From assembly GCF_024612015.1 (NCBI RefSeq), contig NZ_CP102512.1, positions 2,418,001 through 2,482,000 of the forward strand: a stretch of 64,000 bases of DNA, read 5' to 3'. The stretch comes from Streptomyces sp. CA-210063 (lineage in GTDB: Bacteria > Actinomycetota > Actinomycetes > Streptomycetales > Streptomycetaceae). Below are positions 1 through 8,828 of this stretch, one piece after another. The notes below the pieces were generated by a model. It saw only the letters and a program-made list of their open reading frames with translations. It had not been told where the DNA came from and did not search any database. A program made the position numbers and the translations under genes. Numbering within the stretch: the stretch's first letter is position 1; every line of letters begins with the position of its first letter.

Positions 1-1
1 G

Positions 2-1792
2 CGACCCTCGACCGACATCGCCAAGGCCGAACCCGGCGAGCCGACGAACTACGCGCGCGGTGACGCGGAAGCCGGTCTGCGTTCCTCGGCCGTACGGCTG
101 GACCTGACGTATGAGCTGGCCCGCAACCACCACAACCCGATGGAGCCGCACGCCACCGTCGCCCGCTGGGACGGCGACCGGCTCACCGTGTGGGACAAGA
201 CGCAGTGGATCGTGGGCACGCACGACGAGATCGCCGCGGTCTTCGACCTGCCGGCGGACGCGGTGCGCGTCATCAACCCGTTCGTCGGCGGCGGGTTCGG
301 CAGCGGGCTGCGCTGCTGGCCGCACACGATCGTCGCCGCGCTGGCCGCGCGGGTGACGCGTCGCCCGGTGAAGCTGGTGCTCAGCCGCAAGCAGATGTAC
401 TTCGGCACCGGCTTCAGGCCGTCGTACGCGTACCGGCTGCGCCTCGGCAGCGACCGGCGCGGCCGGCTGAACGCCGCCATCCACGACATCGACGCCGAGA
501 CCTCCTCGTACGAGACGTTCAACGAGGCCGTCATGCTGGCCGGGCAGATGCTCTACAGCATGCCGAACGTCCGTCAGGCGTACCGGCAGGTGCCGCTGGA
601 CGTGAACACGCCGATCTGGATGCGCGGGCCGGGTTTCGCGTCGGCGTCGTTCGTGATCGAGTCCGCGATGGACGAGCTCGCCCACCGCCTCGACATGGAC
701 CCGATCGAGCTGCGCCGGCGCAACGAGCCGAGCGAGGACGAGTCGACCAACGAGCCGTTCTCCACCCGGCGGCTGAGCGAGTGCTACACGGTCGGCGCCC
801 GCGAGTTCGGCTGGGATCGCCGCAACCCGAAGCCGCGCTCGACGCGGGACGGGGACTGGCTGGTCGGCCTGGGCATGGCCACCGGGGTGTACGACCCGGG
901 GCGGTATCCCGCGCAGGCCCGGGCCCGGCTGGACGCCGACGGAACCGCGGTGGTGGAGGCGGCCACCAGTGACATGGGGCCGGGCACCTACACCGCGCAG
1001 ACCCAGGTCGCCGCGGACGCGCTGGGGCTGACCATGCGCACGGTGACCTTCCGGCTCGGCGACTCCCTGTATCCGCCGACCTCGCCGCACGGCGGCTCGG
1101 CGACCATGGCCAGCGTCGGCTCGGCCGTCGTCGACGCCTGCGACCAGGTGCGGCGGCAGGCGATCAAGCTGGCCGTCGAGGACCGCGAGTCACCGCTGTA
1201 CGGGGTGAGCGCGGACGACGTGGTCGTGCGAGGCGGCCGACTGCACGTTCAGGGCACTCCGGCGCGCGGGGAGACGTACAAGAGTCTGCTGGCCCGCAAC
1301 GACCGCTCCCATCTCGAAGCGAACGGTTCCTACGACGGGCCGGGCAGCGACCGGTCCGCCTACTTCGCCTACAACGCCACCTTCGCCGAGGTCGCCGTGG
1401 ACGCGAACCTGGGGCTGGTGCGGGTACGGCGGATGCTCGGCGTCTACGACGCGGGCCGGATCATCAGCCCCAAGCTGGCCGAGAGCCAGGCGTTCGGCGG
1501 CATCGTGGGCGGCATCGGTACGGCGCTGCTCGAGCACACGGTCACCGACCACCGCGACGGGCGCATAGTGAACGCCAGCCTCGCCGACTACCTCGTCCCG
1601 GTCAACGCCGACGTCCCCGACATCAAGGCGATCTACCTGGATGGCGAGGACAACGCCGGCAACCTGCTGGGCGTGAAGGGACTCGGCGAGGTCGTCCAGG
1701 TGGGCGTGGCGGCCGCGATCGGCAACGCGGTCTTCAACGCCACCGGCCGCCGGGTCCGCCAACTGCCCATCACCGCCGAGGCGTTGCTCTGA
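2..1792 (+). CDS. Xanthine dehydrogenase/aldehyde oxidase family, molybdopterin-binding large subunit (5' partial)
   Basis: Large catalytic subunit of a cytoplasmic molybdenum hydroxylase, hydroxylating a purine or aldehyde-type substrate at the molybdenum cofactor. The frame is open from base 2, so the N-terminus lies outside the window; about 596 residues are present. Visible family marks are HNPMEPHATV near the start of the visible part, the glycine-rich GGGFGSG that contacts the cofactor, and GVKGLGE near the C-terminus, which holds the usual catalytic Glu. The iron-sulfur and FAD subunits would be expected upstream, out of view. xdhC and moaA follow on the same strand. The substrate cannot be told from the sequence. 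Confidence 0.93.
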   Translation, partial: RPSTDIAKAEPGEPTNYARGDAEAGLRSSAVRLDLTYELARNHHNPMEPHATVARWDGDRLTVWDKTQWIVGTHDEIAAVFDLPADAVRVINPFVGGGFGSGLRCWPHTIVAALAARVTRRPVKLVLSRKQMYFGTGFRPSYAYRLRLGSDRRGRLNAAIHDIDAETSSYETFNEAVMLAGQMLYSMPNVRQAYRQVPLDVNTPIWMRGPGFASASFVIESAMDELAHRLDMDPIELRRRNEPSEDESTNEPFSTRRLSECYTVGAREFGWDRRNPKPRSTRDGDWLVGLGMATGVYDPGRYPAQARARLDADGTAVVEAATSDMGPGTYTAQTQVAADALGLTMRTVTFRLGDSLYPPTSPHGGSATMASVGSAVVDACDQVRRQAIKLAVEDRESPLYGVSADDVVVRGGRLHVQGTPARGETYKSLLARNDRSHLEANGSYDGPGSDRSAYFAYNATFAEVAVDANLGLVRVRRMLGVYDAGRIISPKLAESQAFGGIVGGIGTALLEHTVTDHRDGRIVNASLADYLVPVNADVPDIKAIYLDGEDNAGNLLGVKGLGEVVQVGVAAAIGNAVFNATGRRVRQLPITAEALL

Positions 1793-1960
1793 CACCGCCG
1801 CCTTCATAGCCGGGTCCGGCAGCCGAACCCCCCGTACGGCTGCCGGACCCTCCCGGGCCGCCGCCGCGGAGATCCATCAGAAGGGCCCTAGGCCCCCGTC
1901 GACGCGGCGGCGACCCGCTCACCTTCTGCGACAGCGACCGTCTGCTCTGGAGACCCCCCC

Positions 1961-3127
1961 ATGCTCAACATCGCGGACACACTGCACCGCTGGTGCCGCG
2001 AGGAACGCCCCTTCGCCCTGGCCACCGTCGTCGACGTCACCGGCAGCGCACCCCTGCCCATCGGTACGTCGGTGGCCGTGGATGAAGACGGCAACGCCAT
2101 CGGCAGCATCTCCGGCGGGTGCGTCGAGGGCGCGGTGTACGAACTGTGCCGACAGGTGCTGCACGACCAGGGCCCGCCCCAGCGCGCCTGGTTCGGGTAC
2201 TCCGACGACGACGCCTTCGCCGTGGGCCTGACCTGCGGTGGGGAACTCGATGTGCTCGTGCGGCGTGTCGATCCGGCCGCAGAGCCGCATCTCGGCGCGG
2301 CGCTCACCGAGGCGGTCGAGGGCCGGCCCGCCGCCGTCGCCCAGGTCGTGGACGGGCCTGAGGGATTGCTCGGCGCCACTTTGAGCGTCCTCGGCGACAG
2401 TTGGATCGCCGACAGCGCGCTCGGCGACGGGCCGACCGGCCGGGCAGTGGCTGACCGGGCCACCGCCCGACTGCGCACCGGACGCACCGCACGCCTCGCC
2501 GTCGGCGGAGACGCCGACACCTGCCCCGAGAAGCTCTCCGTCCTCGTCCACGCGGCCGCCACCCGCCCCCGCATGATCGTCTTCGGCGCCATCGACTTCG
2601 CCGCCGCCCTCGCCCAAGCCGGCCGCTTCCTCGGCCATCACGTCACCGTGTGCGACGCCCGACCCGTCTTCGCCACCGAGGCACGGTTCCCGCACGCCGA
2701 CGAGGTGGTCGTCGACTGGCCCCACCGCTACCTGGCACAGACGGCCGTGGACGCCCGTACCGCCGTCTGTGTGCTCACCCACGACGCCAAGTTCGACATC
2801 CCCCTGCTGCAGCTGGCACTCGACCTGCCCGTCGGCTACGTCGGCGCGATGGGCTCCCGGCGCACCCACGAAGAGCGCCTTCGCCGTCTCCGCGAAGTCG
2901 GCGTCACCCAGGAGCAGTTGGCCCGGCTGCGCTCCCCGATCGGCCTCGACCTCGGCGCCCGTACCCCCGAAGAGACGGCCATCTCCATCACCGCCGAGAT
3001 CATCGCGCACGCCAACCGTGCGAGTGGCTTGCCTCTGGTCCGGGTCAGCGGCCCGATCCACCGCGTTTCCGGGGCGGTGCCAAAGACAGCGCGGCACGAG
3101 GGAGGAATGGTCTCAGGAACGTGCTGA
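1961..3127 (+). CDS. xdhC: XdhC family molybdenum-hydroxylase maturation protein
   Basis: Chaperone that binds and sulfurates molybdenum cofactor and delivers it to xanthine-dehydrogenase-type enzymes. The protein has 388 residues. The N-terminal CoxI-type domain shows SISGGCVEGAVYE (about residues 48-60); the C-terminal Rossmann-like XdhC domain starts near MIVFGAIDFAAAL and contains GYVGAMGSRRTHEERL. The start ATG has a GGAGA a few bases upstream. The C-terminal tail after the TAEIIAHANR segment is longer than usual and runs into moaA. The stop overlaps the moaA GTG by 7 bases, so the two are likely translated together. Position directly behind the hydroxylase subunit fits the assigned role. 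Confidence 0.9.
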   Translation: MLNIADTLHRWCREERPFALATVVDVTGSAPLPIGTSVAVDEDGNAIGSISGGCVEGAVYELCRQVLHDQGPPQRAWFGYSDDDAFAVGLTCGGELDVLVRRVDPAAEPHLGAALTEAVEGRPAAVAQVVDGPEGLLGATLSVLGDSWIADSALGDGPTGRAVADRATARLRTGRTARLAVGGDADTCPEKLSVLVHAAATRPRMIVFGAIDFAAALAQAGRFLGHHVTVCDARPVFATEARFPHADEVVVDWPHRYLAQTAVDARTAVCVLTHDAKFDIPLLQLALDLPVGYVGAMGSRRTHEERLRRLREVGVTQEQLARLRSPIGLDLGARTPEETAISITAEIIAHANRASGLPLVRVSGPIHRVSGAVPKTARHEGGMVSGTC

Positions 3128-4110
3128 TCGACACCTACGGCCGACAGGCCACCGACCTGAGGGTCTCGCTGACCGACCGGTGCAACCTGCGCTGCACGTA
3201 CTGCATGCCCGAGGAGGGCCTGCAGTGGCTGGGCAGGAGCGACCTGCTGACGGACGACGAGATCGTCCGCCTGATCGGCATCGCGGTGACCTCCCTGGGC
3301 ATCGAGGAGGTCCGCTTCACCGGCGGCGAGCCCCTGCTGCGCCCTGGTCTGGTCGGCATCGTGGAGCGGGTCGCCGGCCTTGCGCCGCGCCCGCAGATGT
3401 CCCTCACCACCAACGGCATCGGCCTCAAGCGCACCGCGACCGCGCTGAAGGCGGCGGGCCTGGACCGGGTGAACGTCTCCCTGGACACCCTGCGCCCGGA
3501 CGTCTTCAGGACCCTCACCCGCCGGGACCGCCACAAGGACGTCCTCGAGGGCCTGCACGCGGCCCGTGAGGCGGGCCTGACCCCGGTGAAGGTCAACTCG
3601 GTCCTGATGCCGGGCCTGAACGACGACGAGGCCCCCGACCTGCTGGCCTGGGCGGTCGAGCACGACTACGAGCTGCGTTTCATCGAGCAGATGCCGCTGG
3701 ACGCCCAGCACGGCTGGAAGCGCGACGGCATGATCACGGCAGGCGACATCCTGACCTCCCTGCGGACCCGCTTCGAGCTGACGGAGGAGGGCTCCCGGGC
3801 CCGGGGTTCGGCGCCGGCCGAGCGCTGGCTCGTGGACGGCGGCCCGCATCGCGTGGGCGTGATCGCCTCGGTGACCCGCCCGTTCTGCGCCGCCTGCGAC
3901 CGCACCCGGCTCACCGCCGACGGCCAGATACGAACCTGCCTGTTCGCCCGGGAGGAGACCGACCTGCGCGCGGTCCTGCGCGCGGACGCACCGGACGCGG
4001 ATATCGCGCGGATCTGGCATACGGCGATGCGGGGCAAGAAGGCGGGCGCGGGCCTGGACGACCCGACCTTCGTCCAGCCGGACCGCCCGATGTCAGCGAT
4101 CGGAGGCTAG
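3121..4110 (+). CDS. moaA: GTP 3',8-cyclase MoaA (radical SAM)
   Basis: First step of molybdenum cofactor synthesis: radical-SAM conversion of GTP to 3',8-cyclo-GTP. It has 329 residues, normal for MoaA. The N-terminal radical SAM cluster motif is CNLRCTYC; the second 4Fe-4S site is in the C-terminal domain (CAACDRTR...QIRTC), and the protein ends in the functional Gly-Gly. I chose GTG 3121 because the MoaA homology begins there (IDTYGRQATDLRVSLTDRC) and GGAGGAA lies 13 bases upstream; the frame is open further upstream but only as the shadow of xdhC. A moaA copy directly behind xdhC supplies cofactor for the hydroxylase. Confidence 0.94.
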   Translation: MLIDTYGRQATDLRVSLTDRCNLRCTYCMPEEGLQWLGRSDLLTDDEIVRLIGIAVTSLGIEEVRFTGGEPLLRPGLVGIVERVAGLAPRPQMSLTTNGIGLKRTATALKAAGLDRVNVSLDTLRPDVFRTLTRRDRHKDVLEGLHAAREAGLTPVKVNSVLMPGLNDDEAPDLLAWAVEHDYELRFIEQMPLDAQHGWKRDGMITAGDILTSLRTRFELTEEGSRARGSAPAERWLVDGGPHRVGVIASVTRPFCAACDRTRLTADGQIRTCLFAREETDLRAVLRADAPDADIARIWHTAMRGKKAGAGLDDPTFVQPDRPMSAIGG

Positions 4111-4254
4111 GCAGTTCCCTGGTGACACTGCTCGACCTGTTCGTCCCGGCCGCCCTCGGTGCGCCGACCGGTGCCGCCGCGCTGCTCGGTGTCGTCTGCA
4201 CAACGCCACCGTCCGCCCTGGCAACGCGGACGGACCCCGCTGCTGACCATCGGT

Positions 4255-4314
4255 AAAGGGGGGAGAATTTCCTCCCGGATGTTCTTCTTCCCGGATGAAT
4301 TTCTCCTCTTTTCG
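4255..4314 (+). promoter_or_regulatory. Operator-like element, copy 1 (three 16-bp units)
   Basis: Three imperfect 16-base units begin at 4261 (GGGAGAATTTCCTCCC, a near-palindrome), 4277 and 4293, each opening with GGA or GGG and closing in a C/T-rich tail. The same long layout recurs at 8645 and, inverted, at 14313; shorter palindrome-only versions occur at 5410 and 11873. It lies 116-176 bases upstream of the 4430 start. Apart from this element, I see no convincing gene in 4111-4429. Confidence 0.6.
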
Positions 4315-4429
4315 TGCCCGCGTCCGCGGGTGAGGGTCGGAATCGAGTATTTCTCGCGGATGGATCACGCCTTGGCAATTCCTGTGCGGGGTCATTGAAA
4401 CCGTTGACGGAACGCAAGGAAAGGCGCCC

Positions 4430-5256
4430 ATGACGACGTCGACGCTGGACCGGCCCGCTCCCACGGTCGCTCCGGAACACCCGCCGGCCGTCCCGGAGCG
4501 ACAGGCGCCCGCCGTGCGGCCGGGGTACCGGAGAGCCCGCAGGGCGTTGTGGTGGGTGGCATGCCTGGTCTGTGGCGGCCTCGTGGGCCTTGTCCTCGCC
4601 ATCGTCGGCACGCTGCGCGGGCGGGCGCCGTCCCGGCTGCGGCGCGGGGTGGTCGCGGCCGGGGCGGCGGTGCAGCCGGCGGCCGGCGGTTCCTTCGCGG
4701 TAGCCGGATCCGAAGGTGACGGAGGTCTGTGGGAGACCACCCGCGCGGTGGTCGACGCGCCGGTCTCCGGAGCGGCCCTGCTCTACGGCGTCGGCAAGGC
4801 GGCGAGGTGCATCAGGGCGACAACGGGACGACCGCTGTGGTCCTGGACGACGGAGTCGTCCGCGCCGGCACCATGTTCGGCACGGTCTTCCTGACCGACC
4901 AGCGCATGGAGGTGGACTCGCCGCGCACGCGGCGCCTGGCGGAACACGAGGCCCGGCACGCCGACCAGTGGGCGGCCTTCTCGCTCGTCGGCGGGCCTGC
5001 CGCCTTCCCCGCGCTGTATGCCCTCGACGAGGCGTTCTTCCCCGGTGCGTTCAACCACTTCGAACGTCAGGCCGGGCTCGATGACGGCGGCTACGACACG
5101 CCGTCGGACTGCCCGTCCATCGCCGGCCGGCTCACCCTTGTCTCCCTCGGGCTGGTCGCAGGCTCGACCCTGGTCGCCCGGCGCAGGCTCCGCGGCCCGG
5201 CTCCGGCTTCGACGGACGTAAGGACTTCTCCCGCTCGGCGTCCTGACAACTGGTGA
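4430..5256 (+). pseudogene. Membrane protein with HExxH motif, broken by a -1 frameshift
   Basis: Two frames must be joined to give one protein. The first, from ATG 4430 (AAGGAAAGG upstream), has a Pro/Ala-rich N-terminus and a membrane segment (WWVACLVCGGLVGLVLAIV). Near 4799-4801 the sense switches to the frame ending at 5256, which reads EVHQGDNGTTAVVLDDG, a possible zinc-protease motif AEHEARHADQW, then a FERQAGL...GGYDTP stretch and a second hydrophobic segment. Restoring the frame needs one extra base around GGCAAGGCGGCGAGG. The function is unknown; HEARH fits HExxH but no Zn-peptidase family can be named safely. This could be a real mutation or a base-call error. Confidence 0.6.
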
Positions 5257-5301
5257 GTGTCCGGCCCTTCGATACAACTGGTGAGTGTCCGGCCCTTCGA
5301 T
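5246..5301 (+). repeat. Exact 28-bp tandem duplication
   Basis: Bases 5246-5273 and 5274-5301 are identical, each beginning ACAACTGGTGAGTG and ending CCCTTCGAT. The first copy spans the stop codon of the frameshifted HExxH gene. Such an exact head-to-tail copy looks like a recent slippage or duplication event. Confidence 0.9.
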
Positions 5302-5308
5302 ATCGGGG

Positions 5309-5410
5309 CAGTCCGAAGCCGACGCCGCCCTCTACCGCATCGCCGTAGTCCGCATGCAAGGAGACCGCCGGACGCGCGAGTACGTCATTCGCCGCTTCGC
5401 CATGAAGCAG
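5309..5410 (+). pseudogene. Remnant of a transposase C-terminus (IS110-like)
   Basis: About 34 codons read SEADAALYRIAVVRMQGD, RRTREYVIRRF. This resembles the C-terminal part of IS110-family (Transposase_20) enzymes, where a segment of the type 'NxALYRIAxVRM..D.RTRxYVxRR' is conserved. There is no upstream catalytic DEDD domain and no inverted repeats can be seen. It is a scrap left between the tandem duplication and the palindrome at 5410. The assignment rests on a short match. Confidence 0.45.
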
Positions 5411-5425
5411 GGAGGAATTCCTCCC
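5410..5425. promoter_or_regulatory. Perfect 16-bp palindrome, operator-like copy 2
   Basis: GGGAGGAATTCCTCCC is a perfect inverted repeat, identical to the core at 8648-8663. It lies 89-104 bases upstream of the MFS start at 5514, so it is a candidate operator for that pump. Confidence 0.65.
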
Positions 5426-5513
5426 CCTCTCAGAACGCCCGTGTGGTGCGATGCTCTACCGCGTCCCCACCCCGCCGCGGTCGCACGTCGCCCCGAAAAG
5501 AGAATGCCGACGA

Positions 5514-6764
5514 ATGTCATCCATGACCGACGACCGACCCCGCAAGCTGCCTTTCGTCGTTCTGGTGCTGTCCGCCGGAACGTTTCTCATGGGCACCACC
5601 GAATTCGTCATCGCGGGCCTGCTGCCCGAGATCGCCGGTGATCTGAATGTCTCCCTGTCTCAGGCAGGTTTGCTGATCACGGCGTTCGCGGCGGGCATGA
5701 TCATCGGCGCACCGGTGATGGCTGTCGCGACGCTGCACCTGCCCCGGCGCTCCACGCTGATCCTCGCGCTCGTCGTCTTCGCCCTCGGCCACCTGGTCGC
5801 CGCGCTCAGCTCGTCCTTCGCGCTCGTGCTCGCGGCCCGCGTGGTGACCGCACTGGCCACAGGAACCTTCTGGTCCGTCGGCGCGGTCGTGGCCACGACC
5901 GCGGCAGGACCGGCAGCGACGTCACGGGCGCTGGGCATGCTCCTGGGAGGTCTGACCGTGGCCACCGTGGCCGGCGTGCCTCTGGGCGCGTGGCTGGGGC
6001 AGCTGTCGGGCTGGCGCGGGCCGTTCTGGGTGCTGGCCGCGCTGTCGGCCGGCGCGGCGACGGTCATCGGCCGGTACATCCCCGCCGACGAGCGACGCGA
6101 AGCGCCTTCCGTGCGGGCCGAGTTCGCCGCGCTGCGGGATGTCCGGGTGTGGCTGACGCTGAGTGCCATGACGCTGCTGATGGGCGGTGTCCTGGCGACG
6201 TACACCTACATCTCGCCCCTGCTCACCGAGCGGGCCGGCATCCCCGGCGGAGCCGTGCCCATGGTCCTGATCGGCTACGGTCTGGGCGCCCTGCTGGGCA
6301 CCACGGTCGGCGGGCGCCTGGGCGACCGTCACCCCCTTGCCACGCTCCTCACGGCCGCCGCCACGACCACGCTGGTCCTGCTGTTGCTGACCTGGCTCTC
6401 CCCGAGCCCCGTGGCGGCCGTCGTCCTGGTGACACTGATGGGGATGACAGGCTTCGCGGCAACCCCGGCGCTCGGCGCGCTGGCCCTGCGCTTCGCCGGT
6501 TCCGCACCCACCCTCGCCTCCGGCCTCAGCGGCGCGGCGCCCAACGTGGGCATCGCCGTCGGCTCCTGGACGGCGGGCATCGCCCTGACCTCACCGCTGG
6601 GGCAGGCAGGGCCCCCGCTGGTCGGCACCGTGGCGGCCGCGCTCACCCTCGTACCGCTGACCGCACTCGCGCTGATGCGCGCCACCCGCTCCGAGACGCC
6701 TCCGCCTCGGCCCCGAGCAGCCGCAGACCAGTCGATCGGGTGCGGCACTCAGGCCATTGGCTGA
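5514..6764 (+). CDS. MFS transporter, DHA1 drug/sugar efflux type
   Basis: Inner-membrane proton-driven exporter of 416 residues with about 12 hydrophobic segments. The first helix reads GTFLMGTTEFVIAGLLPEIA, followed by the loop around helix 2-3; this N-terminus is typical of the AraJ/Cmx/YdhP-like DHA1 group. Starts at ATG 5514 (MSSMTDD) or 5523 are both possible. It is closely related in sequence to the second pump at 10493-11752, including the ATYTYISPLLTERAGIP segment, and both have the palindromic element upstream. The substrate is unknown. The 107 bases to the next, convergent gene contain nothing else that I recognise. Confidence 0.88.
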   Translation: MSSMTDDRPRKLPFVVLVLSAGTFLMGTTEFVIAGLLPEIAGDLNVSLSQAGLLITAFAAGMIIGAPVMAVATLHLPRRSTLILALVVFALGHLVAALSSSFALVLAARVVTALATGTFWSVGAVVATTAAGPAATSRALGMLLGGLTVATVAGVPLGAWLGQLSGWRGPFWVLAALSAGAATVIGRYIPADERREAPSVRAEFAALRDVRVWLTLSAMTLLMGGVLATYTYISPLLTERAGIPGGAVPMVLIGYGLGALLGTTVGGRLGDRHPLATLLTAAATTTLVLLLLTWLSPSPVAAVVLVTLMGMTGFAATPALGALALRFAGSAPTLASGLSGAAPNVGIAVGSWTAGIALTSPLGQAGPPLVGTVAAALTLVPLTALALMRATRSETPPPRPRAAADQSIGCGTQAIG

Positions 6765-6871
6765 CGCGGTGCTCGGCTCTTCCTACACGCGAGCGGCAGG
6801 TCACGCCCGCGGACCGACAGAGCGTGAGGTACAGCCCGGCGGGATCACCGTCGGCGTGGGCGCGTCAACGG

Positions 6872-7741
6872 TCAGCGGAGGGAAGACGACGGCGCCATGT
6901 TCTGGTCGGTGGCCCAGGAGGCGAGGATGCGCAGCCGCTCGTGGGTGGGGGAACCGGGGGCGGCGGTCCAGACGGTGAGGTGCTGGTCGGGGTCGGTGTT
7001 GGCGGTGAGGGTGTCCCAGTCGAGGACGAGTTCGCCGACGACCGGGTGGTTGAGAGTCTTGGTGCCCACGGTGCGGGCGGCGACCCGGTGATCGCCCCAC
7101 CACTTCGCGAACTGCTTGTCACGTGTGGACAGTTCACCGACCAACTCGGTCAGACGCGGGTCCTCGGGATACTGCGCGGCTTCCATCCGCACCTGCGCCA
7201 CGGCGATCCGCGCCGAGCCCTCCCAGTCGGCGTACAGGCTGCGCATCGCCGGGTCGGTGAAGATGAGCCGCGGGTAGTTGCGGTGCTTCTCCGGAATACG
7301 GGAGAAGTCGGTGACCAGCGCGGCCGCCAGCGCGTTCCACGCCAGAATGTCACCGCGCCGCCCCTGCACGATGGCCGGGGTCGCGGTGAGATCGTCCAGC
7401 ACCCGTTGCAGCTGCGGCTGGACCTTCTGCCTGCCGTGCCGCCGGGTGCGCGTGGTGGTCTTGCCCGCGAGCTGGAAGAGATAGCCCCGCTCGTCGTCGT
7501 CCAGGTGGAGAACGCGGGCGATGATGTCCAGCACGGGAGCCGACGCCTGCATACGGCCCTGCTCAAGGCGCGTGTAGTAGTCCGTGCTGATCGAGGCGAG
7601 CTGGGCGACCTCCTCACGGCGCAGTCCTTCCACCCGGCGGGGCCCGCCCGTCTCCGGCAGCCCGACCGTGCGCGGGCTCAGCTCGGAGCGGCGCTTCTTA
7701 AGGAATTCGCCGAGCTCATTGAGAGGAACGTTGCTGGTCAT
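6872..7741 (-). CDS. XRE-type regulator with MmyB-like ligand-binding domain (paralogue A)
   Basis: DNA-binding regulator of 289 residues. The N-terminal helix-turn-helix begins at ELGEFLKKRRSELSPRTVGL and includes REEVAQLASISTDYYTRLEQGR; the rest is an MmyB-like ligand-binding domain containing WNALAAALVTDF, RNYPRLIFTDPAMR and HPVVGELVLDWDTL. I chose ATG 7741 because it overlaps the stop of the upstream paralogue as ATGA, the usual sign of coupling; ATG 7750 is in frame. It is highly similar to the preceding gene, so the pair is a tandem duplication. Genes of this family often control a neighbouring oxidoreductase, which fits this region. The ligand is unknown. Confidence 0.9.
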   Translation of the reverse strand: MTSNVPLNELGEFLKKRRSELSPRTVGLPETGGPRRVEGLRREEVAQLASISTDYYTRLEQGRMQASAPVLDIIARVLHLDDDERGYLFQLAGKTTTRTRRHGRQKVQPQLQRVLDDLTATPAIVQGRRGDILAWNALAAALVTDFSRIPEKHRNYPRLIFTDPAMRSLYADWEGSARIAVAQVRMEAAQYPEDPRLTELVGELSTRDKQFAKWWGDHRVAARTVGTKTLNHPVVGELVLDWDTLTANTDPDQHLTVWTAAPGSPTHERLRILASWATDQNMAPSSSLR

Positions 7742-8610
7742 GCTTCCCATCCTGACGAGGCCGGCAGGTTCTGGTCGGCGGCCCAGGAGGCGAGGATGCG
7801 CAGCCGCTCGTGCGCGGGGGATCCCGGGGTCGCGGTCCAGACCGTCATGTACTGGTCGGGTTCGGTGCTGGTGGTGAGGGTGTCCCAGTCGAGGGTGATC
7901 TCGCCCACGACCGGATGGATCAGGGTCTTGGTGCCCACGGTGCGGGCGGCGACCCGGTGATCGCCCCACCACTGGGCGAACTGCTGGTCGCGCATGGACA
8001 GTTCACCGACCAGCGCGATCAGACGAGGGTCCTCGGGATACCTCGCCGCCTCCATCCGCAGCTGCGCCACCGTCACCTGCGCGGCCGTTTCCCAGTCGGC
8101 GTGCAGGCTGCGCATGGCCGGGTCGGTGAAGGTGAGCCGCGGGTAGTTGCGGTGCTTCTCCGGAATGCGGGAGAAATCGGTGACCAGCGCGGCCGCCAGC
8201 CCGTTCCACGCCAGAATGTCACCGCGCCGCCCCTGGACCATGGCCGGGACGGAGGCGAGGTCCTCCAGCACCCGCTGCAGTTGCGGCTGGACCTTCTGCA
8301 CGCCACGGCGCCGCGTGCGCGTGGTGGTCGTGCCCGCGAGCTGGAACAGATGGCCCCGCTCGTCGTCGTCCAGGTGGAGCACCCGGGCGATGATGTCCAG
8401 CACGGGAGCCGACGCCTGCATACGGCCCTGCTCAAGGCGCGTGTAGTAGTCCGTGCTGATCGAGGCGAGCTGGGCGACCTCCTCACGGCGCAGTCCTTCG
8501 ACGCGGCGGGGCCGGCTGGTCGACGGAAGTCCGACCGTGCGCGGGCTCAGCTGTGAGCGGCGCTTCTTGAGGAATTCTCCCAGTTCATTCAGGGGGACGT
8601 TGCTGGTCAT
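7738..8610 (-). CDS. XRE-type regulator with MmyB-like ligand-binding domain (paralogue B)
   Basis: First gene of the tandem regulator pair, 290 residues from ATG 8610 (ATG 8622 is also in frame). HTH and ligand-binding domains match paralogue A almost position for position; differences are scattered and mostly in the C-terminal half, such as SRDEV-type surface positions and the C-terminus. The perfect palindrome GGGAGGAATTCCTCCC lies 38-53 bases upstream of the start, where a self-regulating repressor would bind. Its stop shares bases with the start of paralogue A. The two probably form one transcript and may heterodimerise; that is inference. Confidence 0.9.
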   Translation of the reverse strand: MTSNVPLNELGEFLKKRRSQLSPRTVGLPSTSRPRRVEGLRREEVAQLASISTDYYTRLEQGRMQASAPVLDIIARVLHLDDDERGHLFQLAGTTTTRTRRRGVQKVQPQLQRVLEDLASVPAMVQGRRGDILAWNGLAAALVTDFSRIPEKHRNYPRLTFTDPAMRSLHADWETAAQVTVAQLRMEAARYPEDPRLIALVGELSMRDQQFAQWWGDHRVAARTVGTKTLIHPVVGEITLDWDTLTTSTEPDQYMTVWTATPGSPAHERLRILASWAADQNLPASSGWEA

Positions 8611-8644
8611 GTTTCCCAGCATTACATCGATCGCAGCTGGGGAA

Positions 8645-8697
8645 AGGGGGAGGAATTCCTCCCTGGATGTTCCTCTCCCCTGATGGATTCCTCTTGT
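8645..8697. promoter_or_regulatory. Operator-like element, copy 3, upstream of the MmyB regulators
   Basis: The perfect palindrome at 8648-8663 is followed by two more 16-base-spaced units carrying GGATGTTCCTC and TGATGGATTCCTC. Order and spacing match copy 1 (4255) and copy 5 (14313, inverted). The remaining bases up to 8828 show no gene. Confidence 0.65.
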
Positions 8698-8828
8698 GGC
8701 TCAGAAACGAGTTCGACCGGACGGTTCGTCTCGCGGGCGGCCGGCGCGGCGACGACCACGTGCGGCCGGCAGCGCAGCGCCGTGCACCGTGCTGAGTGGG
8801 CCCCGGATGCGTGACCGATGGGCCGGGG

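Noticed and set aside
4121..4255. A 44-codon frame after moaA starting GTGACACTGCTC
   Set aside because: No ribosome site of note and no recognisable protein; it ends at the operator-like element.
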